Source: Janthinobacterium tructae (GTDB lineage: Bacteria > Pseudomonadota > Gammaproteobacteria > Burkholderiales > Burkholderiaceae_D). Taken from it: 64,000 nucleotides of DNA. Where the stretch lies: positions 2,914,001 to 2,978,000 of the forward strand of contig NZ_CP041185.1 of NCBI RefSeq assembly GCF_006517255.1, given 5' to 3'. Every line of letters begins with the position of its first letter. The stretch's first letter is position 1. A program made the position numbers and the translations under genes. Below the pieces are notes generated by a model. That model worked only from the letters and a program-made list of their open reading frames with translations, did not search any database and was not told where the DNA came from. Below are positions 1 through 7,144 of this stretch, one piece after another.

Positions 1-302
1 TGGCGGCGCAACGCCACCAGGCGCTGGCGGCAGCCGGTTTCACGGCCGCCGAAGCGGGCATGGAAGACTGGCTGGTCGGCGCCAGCGAAGCCGAAGCGGC
101 GTCCCTGTGGAAAGCCCTGCTCGACACCACGCGCGAAGCGAAAGAACAGAACCGGCTCAACAGCCTGCTGGTCAACAAGCACATGCTGCACACGCAAGGC
201 GCCCTGAACGCCATGCGCCCCACGGCCCAGAGCGGCAATTTCTACGGCCCCAGCGGCCAACCGATGACCAATACGGCCAGCCGGCGCGTCGTCATCGGCT
301 AA
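1..302 (+). CDS. flgN: FlgN flagellar chaperone, 3' end
   Basis: This is the C-terminal 99 residues of a gene entering from the left edge, open from base 3 to a TAA at 300-302. The sequence is mostly helical and ends in a low-complexity tail (GNFYGPSGQP...TASRRVVIG), with the LLDTTREAKEQNRLN stretch typical of the FlgN C-terminus. FlgN is the cytosolic export chaperone for the hook-associated proteins FlgK and FlgL. Its position near a large flagellar block supports the call. The identification rests on the C-terminal pattern only, because the N-terminus is outside the window. Confidence 0.75.
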   Translation, partial: AAQRHQALAAAGFTAAEAGMEDWLVGASEAEAASLWKALLDTTREAKEQNRLNSLLVNKHMLHTQGALNAMRPTAQSGNFYGPSGQPMTNTASRRVVIG

Positions 303-320
303 GTTTTTAATCGACGCTCA

Positions 321-878
321 CTACGCCAAAGCCGGAAACAGCAGCGACAAGCACAGCAATAAACCATTGCTGCACGCATGTGCCGTGGCGGCCGCCACAT
401 ACGCGGGCGCCAGGCCCATGCTGCGCGCCGTCAGGTAGCTGGCTGCGAACGTGCATCCGCCAATAAAAGTGATGATAGCGTGTAAGATCCCGGCGCCGTT
501 CACGACATGAAGCAGGGAAAAAAGTGCCGCGCTGGCCAGCAGGCTGACCGCAGCGCGCACCTTGTAACGACGTAATATCTCCAGCGGCAGCCACTGCCCG
601 ATGACCGTTTCGAACAACGGTGCCCATACAACGACAAAGCAGAACACCGTCGCAGTGCTGGCGCCCCTCAGCGCTGCGGCAGCAGATCCGCCCAATTGCT
701 GCGGGGTGAACAGGGCCACGGCAGCCAGCGCCAATGGTACGAAGGTGAGAAAGTTAATGGCGCCCACGGCCACCCCCAACAACAAGGCGCCCCGCATGGG
801 GCGCTTGGCCATGCTCGCCCGCAGCGCAGCCAGGTTGACAGCCAGTCGTGGCACCGGCAAGTTCGCCGCTTTCAACAT
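321..878 (-). CDS. CPBP-family intramembrane protease-like protein
   Basis: Hydrophobic multi-pass protein of about 185 residues. It carries the CPBP (Rce1/Abi) pattern: APLFETVIGQ in the motif 1 position, FSLLH matching motif 2 (FxxxH) and HACSN matching the last motif (HxxxN). Motif 1 normally reads EExxxR; here it is ETxxxQ, so only the first glutamate and the two histidine motifs remain and activity is uncertain. The start at 878 is chosen because an AGGAG lies about 10 bases upstream; starts at 896 and 935 are also open. Family members are membrane proteases or scaffolds with varied roles. It converges on flgN with an 18-base gap and no obvious operon partner. Confidence 0.6.
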   Translation of the reverse strand: MLKAANLPVPRLAVNLAALRASMAKRPMRGALLLGVAVGAINFLTFVPLALAAVALFTPQQLGGSAAAALRGASTATVFCFVVVWAPLFETVIGQWLPLEILRRYKVRAAVSLLASAALFSLLHVVNGAGILHAIITFIGGCTFAASYLTARSMGLAPAYVAAATAHACSNGLLLCLSLLFPALA

Positions 879-993
879 CCGGATATTGCTCCTCATGGCG
901 CATCCTGCCCACACGGGCAAGTCTACGGCCATCATAGCCCGGCGAAGCCATGTGAAACTACGTCAATTGTTGCAGCATACAGCTCAGCGCGCT

Positions 994-1851
994 TCAACCC
1001 TGCGCGGGACGCCCCGTGTGCTGGCGAAATTTCGCCGCGATGGCTTGCCCCTTCGCTGCGGCGGCGGCCTGCTGCGCCGGGGTCAGCTCATCCTGCAGCC
1101 AGTGCCAGTATTCATCCTGATACGGATTGGTGACGCCGGGCGCCAGGATGTCGTCGTAGACGAGGCGCAGGGCCAGCAGGTAGCCATACGCTTGCGGCGC
1201 ATCTTTCTGCACCACCTCGCCATCGCGCAGGTAGGCCATCATCAGGGTAGCCACGCTGGAGAGTTCCGCCTCGTCCGCCTGCGCCGTCAGCTGGGCGATG
1301 GCTTGCCGCTTCCATGCCTGCACCAGCGGATCGTCGGGACGGTTGCGCAGCGCGCTGCGGTCGCCGAACGGTCCTTCCGACAGGAACAGGGTGGCGGCGC
1401 CCGGCACGCCCGCCTCGGCGGCAGTGGCCAGGTAGCCCAGTCGATCCTCGCGCTGGCGCTGCGTCAGCCCCGCGCACAGCTGCTGCTGGCCGCCTTTTTC
1501 CGCCGCCGTCATCTCGCGTCCCAGCTCGAATTCCAGCCCCGGCAAGCGGTTTTCGCGCTGGAAGACGATGCAGTCGTCGAGCAGCTTGTAGGCCGCATAC
1601 GCATCTTCCGCCCTGCCGCTGGCGGCCAGGCGTTCGAGCCGCTGCGCCAGGGAAACGGCAACGGGCGCTTCAGCCGCAGGGAAGGAAGCATCGATATGCA
1701 AATACGATTCCAGGCTGCGCCCCGCTGGTGCACTGGCGGCAGCGATAGCCACAGATTCCGGCGCGCCGCCGTCGGGTGCGGGCCAGTACGCCAGCGCCAG
1801 CGCTGCCGCGATGGCAGCGGCGATGGCGATACTGGTGAATTTGACGTTCAT
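994..1851 (-). CDS. Unrecognised Sel1-like secreted or membrane-anchored protein
   Basis: A 285-residue protein beginning MNVKFTSIAI with one hydrophobic segment (residues about 5-22), probably a signal anchor or signal peptide, followed by an alanine-rich helical domain. Stretches such as AAEAGVPGAATLFLSEG and DAPQAYGYLLALRL resemble Sel1/TPR-type helical repeats, but the match is loose. The start at 1851 is preferred because the hydrophobic segment follows immediately; upstream starts add an implausible Arg/Pro-rich leader that overlaps the next gene. It lies 73 bases downstream of the YciH gene on the same strand. No function can be assigned. Confidence 0.6.
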   Translation of the reverse strand: MNVKFTSIAIAAAIAAALALAYWPAPDGGAPESVAIAAASAPAGRSLESYLHIDASFPAAEAPVAVSLAQRLERLAASGRAEDAYAAYKLLDDCIVFQRENRLPGLEFELGREMTAAEKGGQQQLCAGLTQRQREDRLGYLATAAEAGVPGAATLFLSEGPFGDRSALRNRPDDPLVQAWKRQAIAQLTAQADEAELSSVATLMMAYLRDGEVVQKDAPQAYGYLLALRLVYDDILAPGVTNPYQDEYWHWLQDELTPAQQAAAAAKGQAIAAKFRQHTGRPAQG

Positions 1852-1924
1852 GGTGAGGATGCGCGTGGATGGGAAATGCACGTTACCACAGGCGCACGGC
1901 AGCGGGCCGCACGCCTCCGCACGC

Positions 1925-2287
1925 TCAGCCGCCGGCTTTTTTCGCCTGGTGCCCCAGCTTGGCCAGCGCGGCCACGATGGTGTCCACATGGTCGCCCTGC
2001 ACTTCGATCACGCCATCCTTGACGGTGCCGCCCGAGCCGCATTGCGTGCGCAACTGCTTGCCCAGCAGGGCCAGCGCGATGGCGTCCAGCGGCAAGCCCT
2101 TGACCACGCTGACGCACTTGCCGCCACGGCCCTTGGTCTGGCGCGACACGCGCACCACGCCATCGCCGGCCGGCGCCACCTTGGCTTGCGCCTTGCACGC
2201 GCATTGCGCCAGCGGCTGGCGGCAGGCGGGACACATGCGGCCCGTTTCGGTGGAATACACTAGACCGCCCAGGGAACTGCTTTTCAT
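1925..2287 (-). CDS. yciH: YciH/SUI1-family translation factor
   Basis: A 120-residue protein. The C-terminal half (VVKGLPLDAIALALLGKQLRTQCGSGGTVKDGVIEVQGDH) is the SUI1/eIF1 fold, which binds the ribosome near the P site. The N-terminal part has a CPACRQPLAQCAC cluster that could bind zinc, a common extension in proteobacterial YciH. In E. coli YciH acts as a stress-linked inhibitor of translation initiation. It sits 50 bases downstream of motD on the same strand, but is not known to be functionally linked to motility. No clear Shine-Dalgarno sequence is visible. Confidence 0.85.
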   Translation of the reverse strand: MKSSSLGGLVYSTETGRMCPACRQPLAQCACKAQAKVAPAGDGVVRVSRQTKGRGGKCVSVVKGLPLDAIALALLGKQLRTQCGSGGTVKDGVIEVQGDHVDTIVAALAKLGHQAKKAGG

Positions 2288-2337
2288 GATGGAGAGATAA
2301 AAAGGGAGAAGGCCGCGATTGTACCAAGCGCCAGGGT

Positions 2338-3135
2338 TCAGTTGGCGGGAGCCGGAGCAGGTGCGACGGGCGGCGTCGGCACTTCCGTCACCGTCTCGGG
2401 GATACCCGACAAAATCGTCACGGCGACCCTGCGGTTGCGCGCGCGCCCTTCCGGCGTTTCGTTCGGCGCCACGGGGATGTTGTCGGCGTGGCCCACGGCC
2501 GTCAGGCGCGAGGCTTGCACGCCGCTCGCGATGAACAGGCGCACCACGGCGCTGGCGCGCGCGGCCGACAATTCCCAGTTCGAGGCAAAGGTCGAATTGC
2601 TGATCGGCTGCACATCCGTATGCCCTTCCACCTGCACGTCGTGCGTGTCATCCTTGAGCAGCACGGCCACGGCGCGCAAGGCCTGGTCCGACTCCATCGT
2701 CAGCCCTGCGGCGCCCGGGTCGAACAGCACGCTGGCATTGATTTCCACGCTCACGCCGCGGCTCGTCTGCGTCACCCGCACCTTGCCTTCCTTGACCAGC
2801 GGCGCCAGGGTCGATGTCAGGTCCTGCGCCAGGCGCGTCATGTGTTCGCGCTCGCGGCGGATGGCTTCCGTGCGGCGTTTCAGGGCGGGGTTCGGCAAGG
2901 GAATGGCTTGCGGCGCTTCCATGATGATGGGCGGCGCGCCCTTTTCCAGGCTGAAGGCCTGGCCGATGGCATTCTGGAAGACGCGGTATTTACCTTCGTT
3001 GACTTGCGAAATCGCATACATGACGACGAAAAAGGCGAACAGCAAGGTGATGAAGTCGGCGTACGAGATCAGCCAGCGGTCCTGGTTGTCCGGTTCCTCG
3101 TCATACTTCCTGCGCGCGCGCCGCATCATGCTCAA
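2338..3135 (-). CDS. motD: Flagellar stator protein MotD (MotB-type)
   Basis: A 265-residue stator subunit. The short cytoplasmic N-terminus is followed by one membrane helix (about residues 22-42, YADFITLLFAFFVVMYA) whose Asp at about 27 corresponds to the proton-binding residue of MotB. A linker follows, then a C-terminal OmpA-like peptidoglycan-binding domain (VEGHTDVQPI...NWELSAARASAVVRLF...RNRRVAVTI). It overlaps motC by 4 bases, so translation is probably coupled. The placement after fliA and motC, rather than with a motA-motB pair, is why it is called MotD. The tail is Pro/Ala-rich. Confidence 0.9.
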   Translation of the reverse strand: MSMMRRARRKYDEEPDNQDRWLISYADFITLLFAFFVVMYAISQVNEGKYRVFQNAIGQAFSLEKGAPPIIMEAPQAIPLPNPALKRRTEAIRREREHMTRLAQDLTSTLAPLVKEGKVRVTQTSRGVSVEINASVLFDPGAAGLTMESDQALRAVAVLLKDDTHDVQVEGHTDVQPISNSTFASNWELSAARASAVVRLFIASGVQASRLTAVGHADNIPVAPNETPEGRARNRRVAVTILSGIPETVTEVPTPPVAPAPAPAN

Positions 3136-3878
3136 TGCTCGTGCAGCAGGCTGGCCACGCGCTCTTCGATGATGCGCGTGTGGTCGCCCGTGGCGATGTC
3201 GTACAGCACGGCGGCAGTGATTTCATACTGCAGCACGCGGCGCGAGACGATGGCCTTGAGCTTGTTCGCCACCGGCAGGAACAGCAGATTGGCCAGGCCG
3301 ACGCCATAAATCGTCGAGACAAACGCCACGGCAATGCCGCTGCCCAGCTTACTCGGGTCGGTGAGGTTTTCCATGACGTGGATCAGGCCCAGCACGGCGC
3401 CCAGGATGCCGATGGTGGGCGAATAGCCGGCCGCCGATTCCCACACCTTGACAGCCTGGCGTTCGGCCATTTCGTAGGCGGAGATTTCCACGTCGAGCAG
3501 CTGGCGCAGCTTGTCGGGCGCGATGCCGTCGACGATCATGCGCAAGCCCTTGGCATTGAAGCGGTCGGCCGTGTTTTCCATCAGGCGTTCGAGCGCCAGC
3601 GGGCCGTCGCGGCGCGCCGTCAAGCTCCATTGCCCGATGTCGCGCGCCAGCGCGGCACGCGTGTCGGCTGGCGGCAGGAAGACCCAGCGCAGCATTTCCA
3701 GGCCGCGCACGAAGGTGCGCAGCCGCGTTTGCAGCAGCACGGCGCCGAAGGTACCAATGACCACGATGGCAAAGGCGGCCGGCTGCAGCAGGGAGGCCAT
3801 CTTGCCGCCTTCCAGTGCCTGGCCGACCAAGAGGCCCGCCAGCGCCAGCGCCAGCCCGATTACGCTGGACCAGTCCAC
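3132..3878 (-). CDS. motC: Flagellar stator protein MotC (MotA-type)
   Basis: A 248-residue MotA/TolQ/ExbB-family protein with four hydrophobic segments: two near the N-terminus and two flanking ESAAGYSPTIGILGAVLGLIHVM and GSGIAVAFVSTIYGVGLANL, the conserved MotA helices. It forms the proton channel with MotD and contacts the rotor through its cytoplasmic loop. Its start lies inside the 3' end of fliA (19-base overlap) and its end overlaps motD, so fliA-motC-motD is one translational unit. Confidence 0.9.
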   Translation of the reverse strand: MDWSSVIGLALALAGLLVGQALEGGKMASLLQPAAFAIVVIGTFGAVLLQTRLRTFVRGLEMLRWVFLPPADTRAALARDIGQWSLTARRDGPLALERLMENTADRFNAKGLRMIVDGIAPDKLRQLLDVEISAYEMAERQAVKVWESAAGYSPTIGILGAVLGLIHVMENLTDPSKLGSGIAVAFVSTIYGVGLANLLFLPVANKLKAIVSRRVLQYEITAAVLYDIATGDHTRIIEERVASLLHEH

Positions 3879-4591
3879 GCCAGCTCCCTCAAGGTTGCGC
3901 GCAGGCGCGCGACGGCCTGGGTATGCAGCTGCGAGACGCGCGATTCGGATACGCCCATCACCGCGCCGATCTCCTTCAGGTTCAGCTCTTCTTCGTAGTA
4001 CAGGCCCATGAGCATTTTCTCGCGTGGCGGCAGCGCGTCGATGGCATCGATCACGGATTGCCGGAAATCAGTATCGAGCAGGGACCGCAAGGGGTCGCTG
4101 TCCTCGTCCACGCAATGGCGGTCGAGAAAGCTGTCATTGCCGTCCGGGTCATGAAAGTCTTCGTAGTACAGCAACTGGTGGCCGCCGCCGTCGCCCAGCA
4201 TTTCCTGGTAATCGACGAGCGACATTTTCAGCAATTTTGCTACTTCCGACTCCGTCGGCGGGTGTCCCAGGCGCTGCTGCAAGATGCTCATCGCCTCTTC
4301 GATCTTGCGCATGTTCTGGCGCATGCTGCGCGGCAGCCAGTCGCTGGTGCGCAATTCGTCGAGCATGGCGCCGCGGATACGCAGCACGGCATACGTCTCG
4401 AACTGCGCGCCATGCGTCTCTTCATAGCGGCTGATGGCGTCGAGCAGGCCGATCATGCCGGCCTGGATCAGGTCATCGACCTCGACCGAAGGCGGCAATT
4501 TCGCCTTCATATGGTGCGCCAGACGCTTCACCAGCGGAATGTGCTCCGTCAGCAAATAGTCCTTGTTCGATTTCCCTTTGACCGTGTACAT
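3860..4591 (-). CDS. fliA: Flagellar sigma factor FliA (sigma-28)
   Basis: A 243-residue sigma factor of the FliA/WhiG group. Region 2 is seen in LPPSVEVDDLIQAGMIGLLDAISRYE and the following FETYAVLRIRGAMLDELR; region 3 in the middle (QNMRKIEEA...LGHPPTESEVAKLL); region 4 near the C-terminus (LPPREKMLMGLYYEEELNLKEIGAVMGVSESRVSQLH). It directs RNA polymerase to late flagellar and chemotaxis genes and is normally held by the anti-sigma factor FlgM. It lies 44 bases downstream of flhG on the same strand. Confidence 0.95.
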   Translation of the reverse strand: MYTVKGKSNKDYLLTEHIPLVKRLAHHMKAKLPPSVEVDDLIQAGMIGLLDAISRYEETHGAQFETYAVLRIRGAMLDELRTSDWLPRSMRQNMRKIEEAMSILQQRLGHPPTESEVAKLLKMSLVDYQEMLGDGGGHQLLYYEDFHDPDGNDSFLDRHCVDEDSDPLRSLLDTDFRQSVIDAIDALPPREKMLMGLYYEEELNLKEIGAVMGVSESRVSQLHTQAVARLRATLRELAWTGPA

Positions 4592-4635
4592 AGGCTGCTT
4601 ATTGTTTTAACTGCTATCGTGTGCTGATGATGGAT

Positions 4636-5520
4636 TCAGACGCTGAACTGGTGCGGGCTCCCCGTCTGGTACAAGGTGCCACCGAGCACCGGCGCCGCCG
4701 AACGGGCCAGCCGCTCGGCCAGTCCGCGAAACGCCACCGAGGCTCCCGCCAGCGGAAAGGCATCGACCACGCTGCGGCCCAGACGCGCCGCGCGGTGCAG
4801 ATACTCATCGGCAGGCACCGATCCCATCGAGGTCAGTTTCACGGCCAGGTAGCGGCTCGCCGCCTGCGCCATATTATCGTATACCACTTTTGCCTCGGAT
4901 TCGGAAGCGCCGGTGACCAGAATGCCGAACGGACGGCGTCCCAGCTCCTGGCTCAGGCGCTTGATCAGGCAGTACGCGGCCTTGATTGAGGTGGCGCTGG
5001 TCGACACTTGCACCACGATGTCGGACGAGGCCATCAGCGGCACGGGGAAGCAATCGCCCTCGTCGGCCATGATGCCGTCGACGAGCACGATGCCGCTCTG
5101 GCGCGCCAGCACCTCGAAGGTCTTGCCCAGGCGGCGCAGTTCTTCCGCACCCGCATAGTCCATGCTGTCCATCAGATGGTTGCGCGCGCCCAGGCTGGCC
5201 ACGCCGAAGCCTTGCGGCACCTGGTGGATGACCTGGTTCAGGGCGCACTGCTGGCGCGCCACGTCGCGCAGGCTGGCGCCGTGCGCCAGTCCCAGGCGCG
5301 CGGCGACGCCATCGCTGCCGCCGCTGGCGTCGAGCAGCAGCACGTCATTGCCGCCGTAGACCAGCGAGGCACCCAGGTTGACCAGCATGGCGCCCTTGTC
5401 GTCCTGCGGCGTGGCCGATAAAAATGTCATCACGCGCGGCTGCGGGCCAGCCAGCATGCGGCGCAAGCCTTCGGCCTGGTCGAAATCGAAATTAGCCAAG
5501 ACGCACCCCGCGCGCTTCAT
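4636..5520 (-). CDS. flhG: FlhG/FleN-type flagellar number regulator with altered Walker A
   Basis: A 294-residue MinD/ParA-like protein positioned between flhF and fliA, the usual place of flhG (fleN/ylxH). FlhG is an ATPase that limits flagellar number and stimulates the FlhF GTPase. The fold is recognisable: DVLLLDASGGSDG in the A' position and IVLVDGIMADEGD in the Walker B region. The signature P-loop KGGxGK[ST] is replaced by ATPQDDKG at residues 36-43, keeping only the lysine aligned with the P-loop Lys. ATP binding may therefore be altered or lost. The start overlaps the end of flhF by 29 bases. Confidence 0.85.
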   Translation of the reverse strand: MKRAGCVLANFDFDQAEGLRRMLAGPQPRVMTFLSATPQDDKGAMLVNLGASLVYGGNDVLLLDASGGSDGVAARLGLAHGASLRDVARQQCALNQVIHQVPQGFGVASLGARNHLMDSMDYAGAEELRRLGKTFEVLARQSGIVLVDGIMADEGDCFPVPLMASSDIVVQVSTSATSIKAAYCLIKRLSQELGRRPFGILVTGASESEAKVVYDNMAQAASRYLAVKLTSMGSVPADEYLHRAARLGRSVVDAFPLAGASVAFRGLAERLARSAAPVLGGTLYQTGSPHQFSV

Positions 5521-6820
5521 TGTTGCGGGCGGCCGCCTGCGCCATCAGGAGCGGCAGTTCGGCATCGGAAAACTGCGTCGCCGCCGCATCGCGCTTGAGC
5601 TTGAAGGCGCGGTCGATCAGGTAGCCGCGGTCGGCCAGGTACAGGTCTTCCGGCACGCGCTGGCCGTTCGACACATAAAACAGGTTGAGTTTCTGGCGAA
5701 TCACCACGTCGAGCACATTGCCGATCGAGGCCGCTTCATCGAGCTTGGTCATGATGCAGCCGGCCAGGCCGCTGCCCTGGTAGGCGCGCACCACTTCGTT
5801 CAAGGTTTCCTGCGTCGCCGTGGAGTTCAGGCACAGCAAACGTTTCACGTCGGCGCCGGCGCCCGACAGCATGGCCACCTGCTCCGTGACCATCTGGTCG
5901 CGCTGGCTCACGCCCACCGTATCGATCAGTACCGTGTGCTTGTTCTTCAATTCTTTCAAGGCGATGCGCAAGTCCGCTTCATCCTTCACCGAATGCACCA
6001 TCACGCCGAGGATCTTGCCGTAGATGCGCAGCTGTTCGTGCGCGCCGATACGATAGGCGTCCGTGGTGATCAGGGCCAGCTTTTCCGGGCCGTGGCGCAT
6101 CACGCAGCGGGCCGCCAGCTTGGCCGTGCTGGTGGTCTTGCCGACACCGGTCGGGCCGACCAGCGCAAACACGCCGCCCTGCTCCAGCATGGCGTCTTCA
6201 TTGGCGACGGTATTCAGGTTACGGCTGAGGACGGTCTTGATCCAGCGCATGCTTTGCGCACCATCGAGGCCGGCGGGCAGCTTGTCGATCAGATAGCGCG
6301 CCAGGCTGGCCGAGAAACCGGCGGCCAGCATTTCGCGCAGCACCACGGCTTTTTGCGGCTCGCGCTGCTGCGTCGAGCCCCACGAGATTTCCGCCAGCTG
6401 GGTTTCCATCATGCCGCGCATGGCGCGGATTTCATTCATCATGCCGCTCATCTCGGCGGCGGCGTTCTCTTTGACGTGCGCCAGCGCGCTGGCCATCATC
6501 TGCTGCATGCGGGCCATGTCCACTGGCTCGCCGGCTGCCTGGCGCGGTGCGGCAGGACGTGGCGCAGCCGGGCGCTGGGCCGGGGCGGCCGGACGCTGCG
6601 GCGTGGCGAACTGGGTCTGCAACTGGGGACGGGGCTGGGACATTTCGGACGCGGCCGGCGGCGACGCCAGCGAAGCGGCATCGTCATTGGCCAGCGCGAG
6701 GATTTCCACCACGCCATCGGCCTGGCGGTTCGACAGGATCACGGCATCGGGACCGAGCGCTTCGCGCACCTTGCGCAGCGCATCGCGCGACGAGGCGCCC
6801 GTAAATTTCTTCACATTCAT
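5492..6820 (-). CDS. flhF: Flagellar GTPase FlhF
   Basis: A 442-residue SRP-type GTPase. The N-terminal B domain starts MNVKKFTGASSRDALRKVREALG. A Pro/Ala-rich linker follows, then an N domain and a G domain with the P-loop ALVGPTGVGKTT near residue 220, DAYRIGAHEQL (G2 region), LIDTVG (G3) and TKLDEAASIG (G4). FlhF marks the site of flagellar assembly. The start at 6820 is chosen because it gives the conserved N-terminus and has a GGGAGG about 6 bases upstream; an in-frame extension to 6937 exists but looks non-coding and crosses a G8 tract. Confidence 0.93.
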   Translation of the reverse strand: MNVKKFTGASSRDALRKVREALGPDAVILSNRQADGVVEILALANDDAASLASPPAASEMSQPRPQLQTQFATPQRPAAPAQRPAAPRPAAPRQAAGEPVDMARMQQMMASALAHVKENAAAEMSGMMNEIRAMRGMMETQLAEISWGSTQQREPQKAVVLREMLAAGFSASLARYLIDKLPAGLDGAQSMRWIKTVLSRNLNTVANEDAMLEQGGVFALVGPTGVGKTTSTAKLAARCVMRHGPEKLALITTDAYRIGAHEQLRIYGKILGVMVHSVKDEADLRIALKELKNKHTVLIDTVGVSQRDQMVTEQVAMLSGAGADVKRLLCLNSTATQETLNEVVRAYQGSGLAGCIMTKLDEAASIGNVLDVVIRQKLNLFYVSNGQRVPEDLYLADRGYLIDRAFKLKRDAAATQFSDAELPLLMAQAAARNNEARGVRLG

Positions 6821-7144
6821 GACCGGCCTCCCAAGGCGGGGGGGGCGCAATATTGGCTGAACTGTGTGACCATCGTCGACTCCTGTTGCTTGGGTGCTGT
6901 CTTCCACATGGACACAGATCACCCGGACAGTTTCCATTATTAGCGATGCTTGGAGGAAATGATCGAAGGAACAGGACGGGAAAGTACCCGTTATTCAATT
7001 TGCCAACAGGAAATTGATGAAAAAATAAGCAAAAGAGGTGGCAACCCGTCGCTTCGCGATCGGAGCGCGCCCCATTGGGACGCACTCCCCCATCGGGTTC
7101 GACCCCGGCCCTTCGCTTAGGGTTTGCGGTCTGAACAATGCCGA
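6821..7144. other. Gene-free stretch between flhF and flhA
   Basis: 324 bases without a convincing gene. On the minus strand it carries the flhF ribosome site and a run of eight C (G8 at 6838-6845 on the plus strand) close to the flhF start. A GC-rich patch at about 7050-7130 contains a GGTTCGACC string that resembles a tRNA T-arm, but no matching acceptor or anticodon arm is present. No clear terminator after flhA was seen, so flhA and flhF may be cotranscribed. Confidence 0.4.

Noticed and set aside
5378..6943. 521-residue plus-strand open frame opposite flhF and flhG
   Set aside because: It is antisense to two well-supported flagellar genes and has His/Gln/Arg-rich shadow composition.
7050..7130. 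tRNA-like GGTTCGACC string in the flhA-flhF gap
   Set aside because: No anticodon arm or complementary acceptor stem could be built around it.
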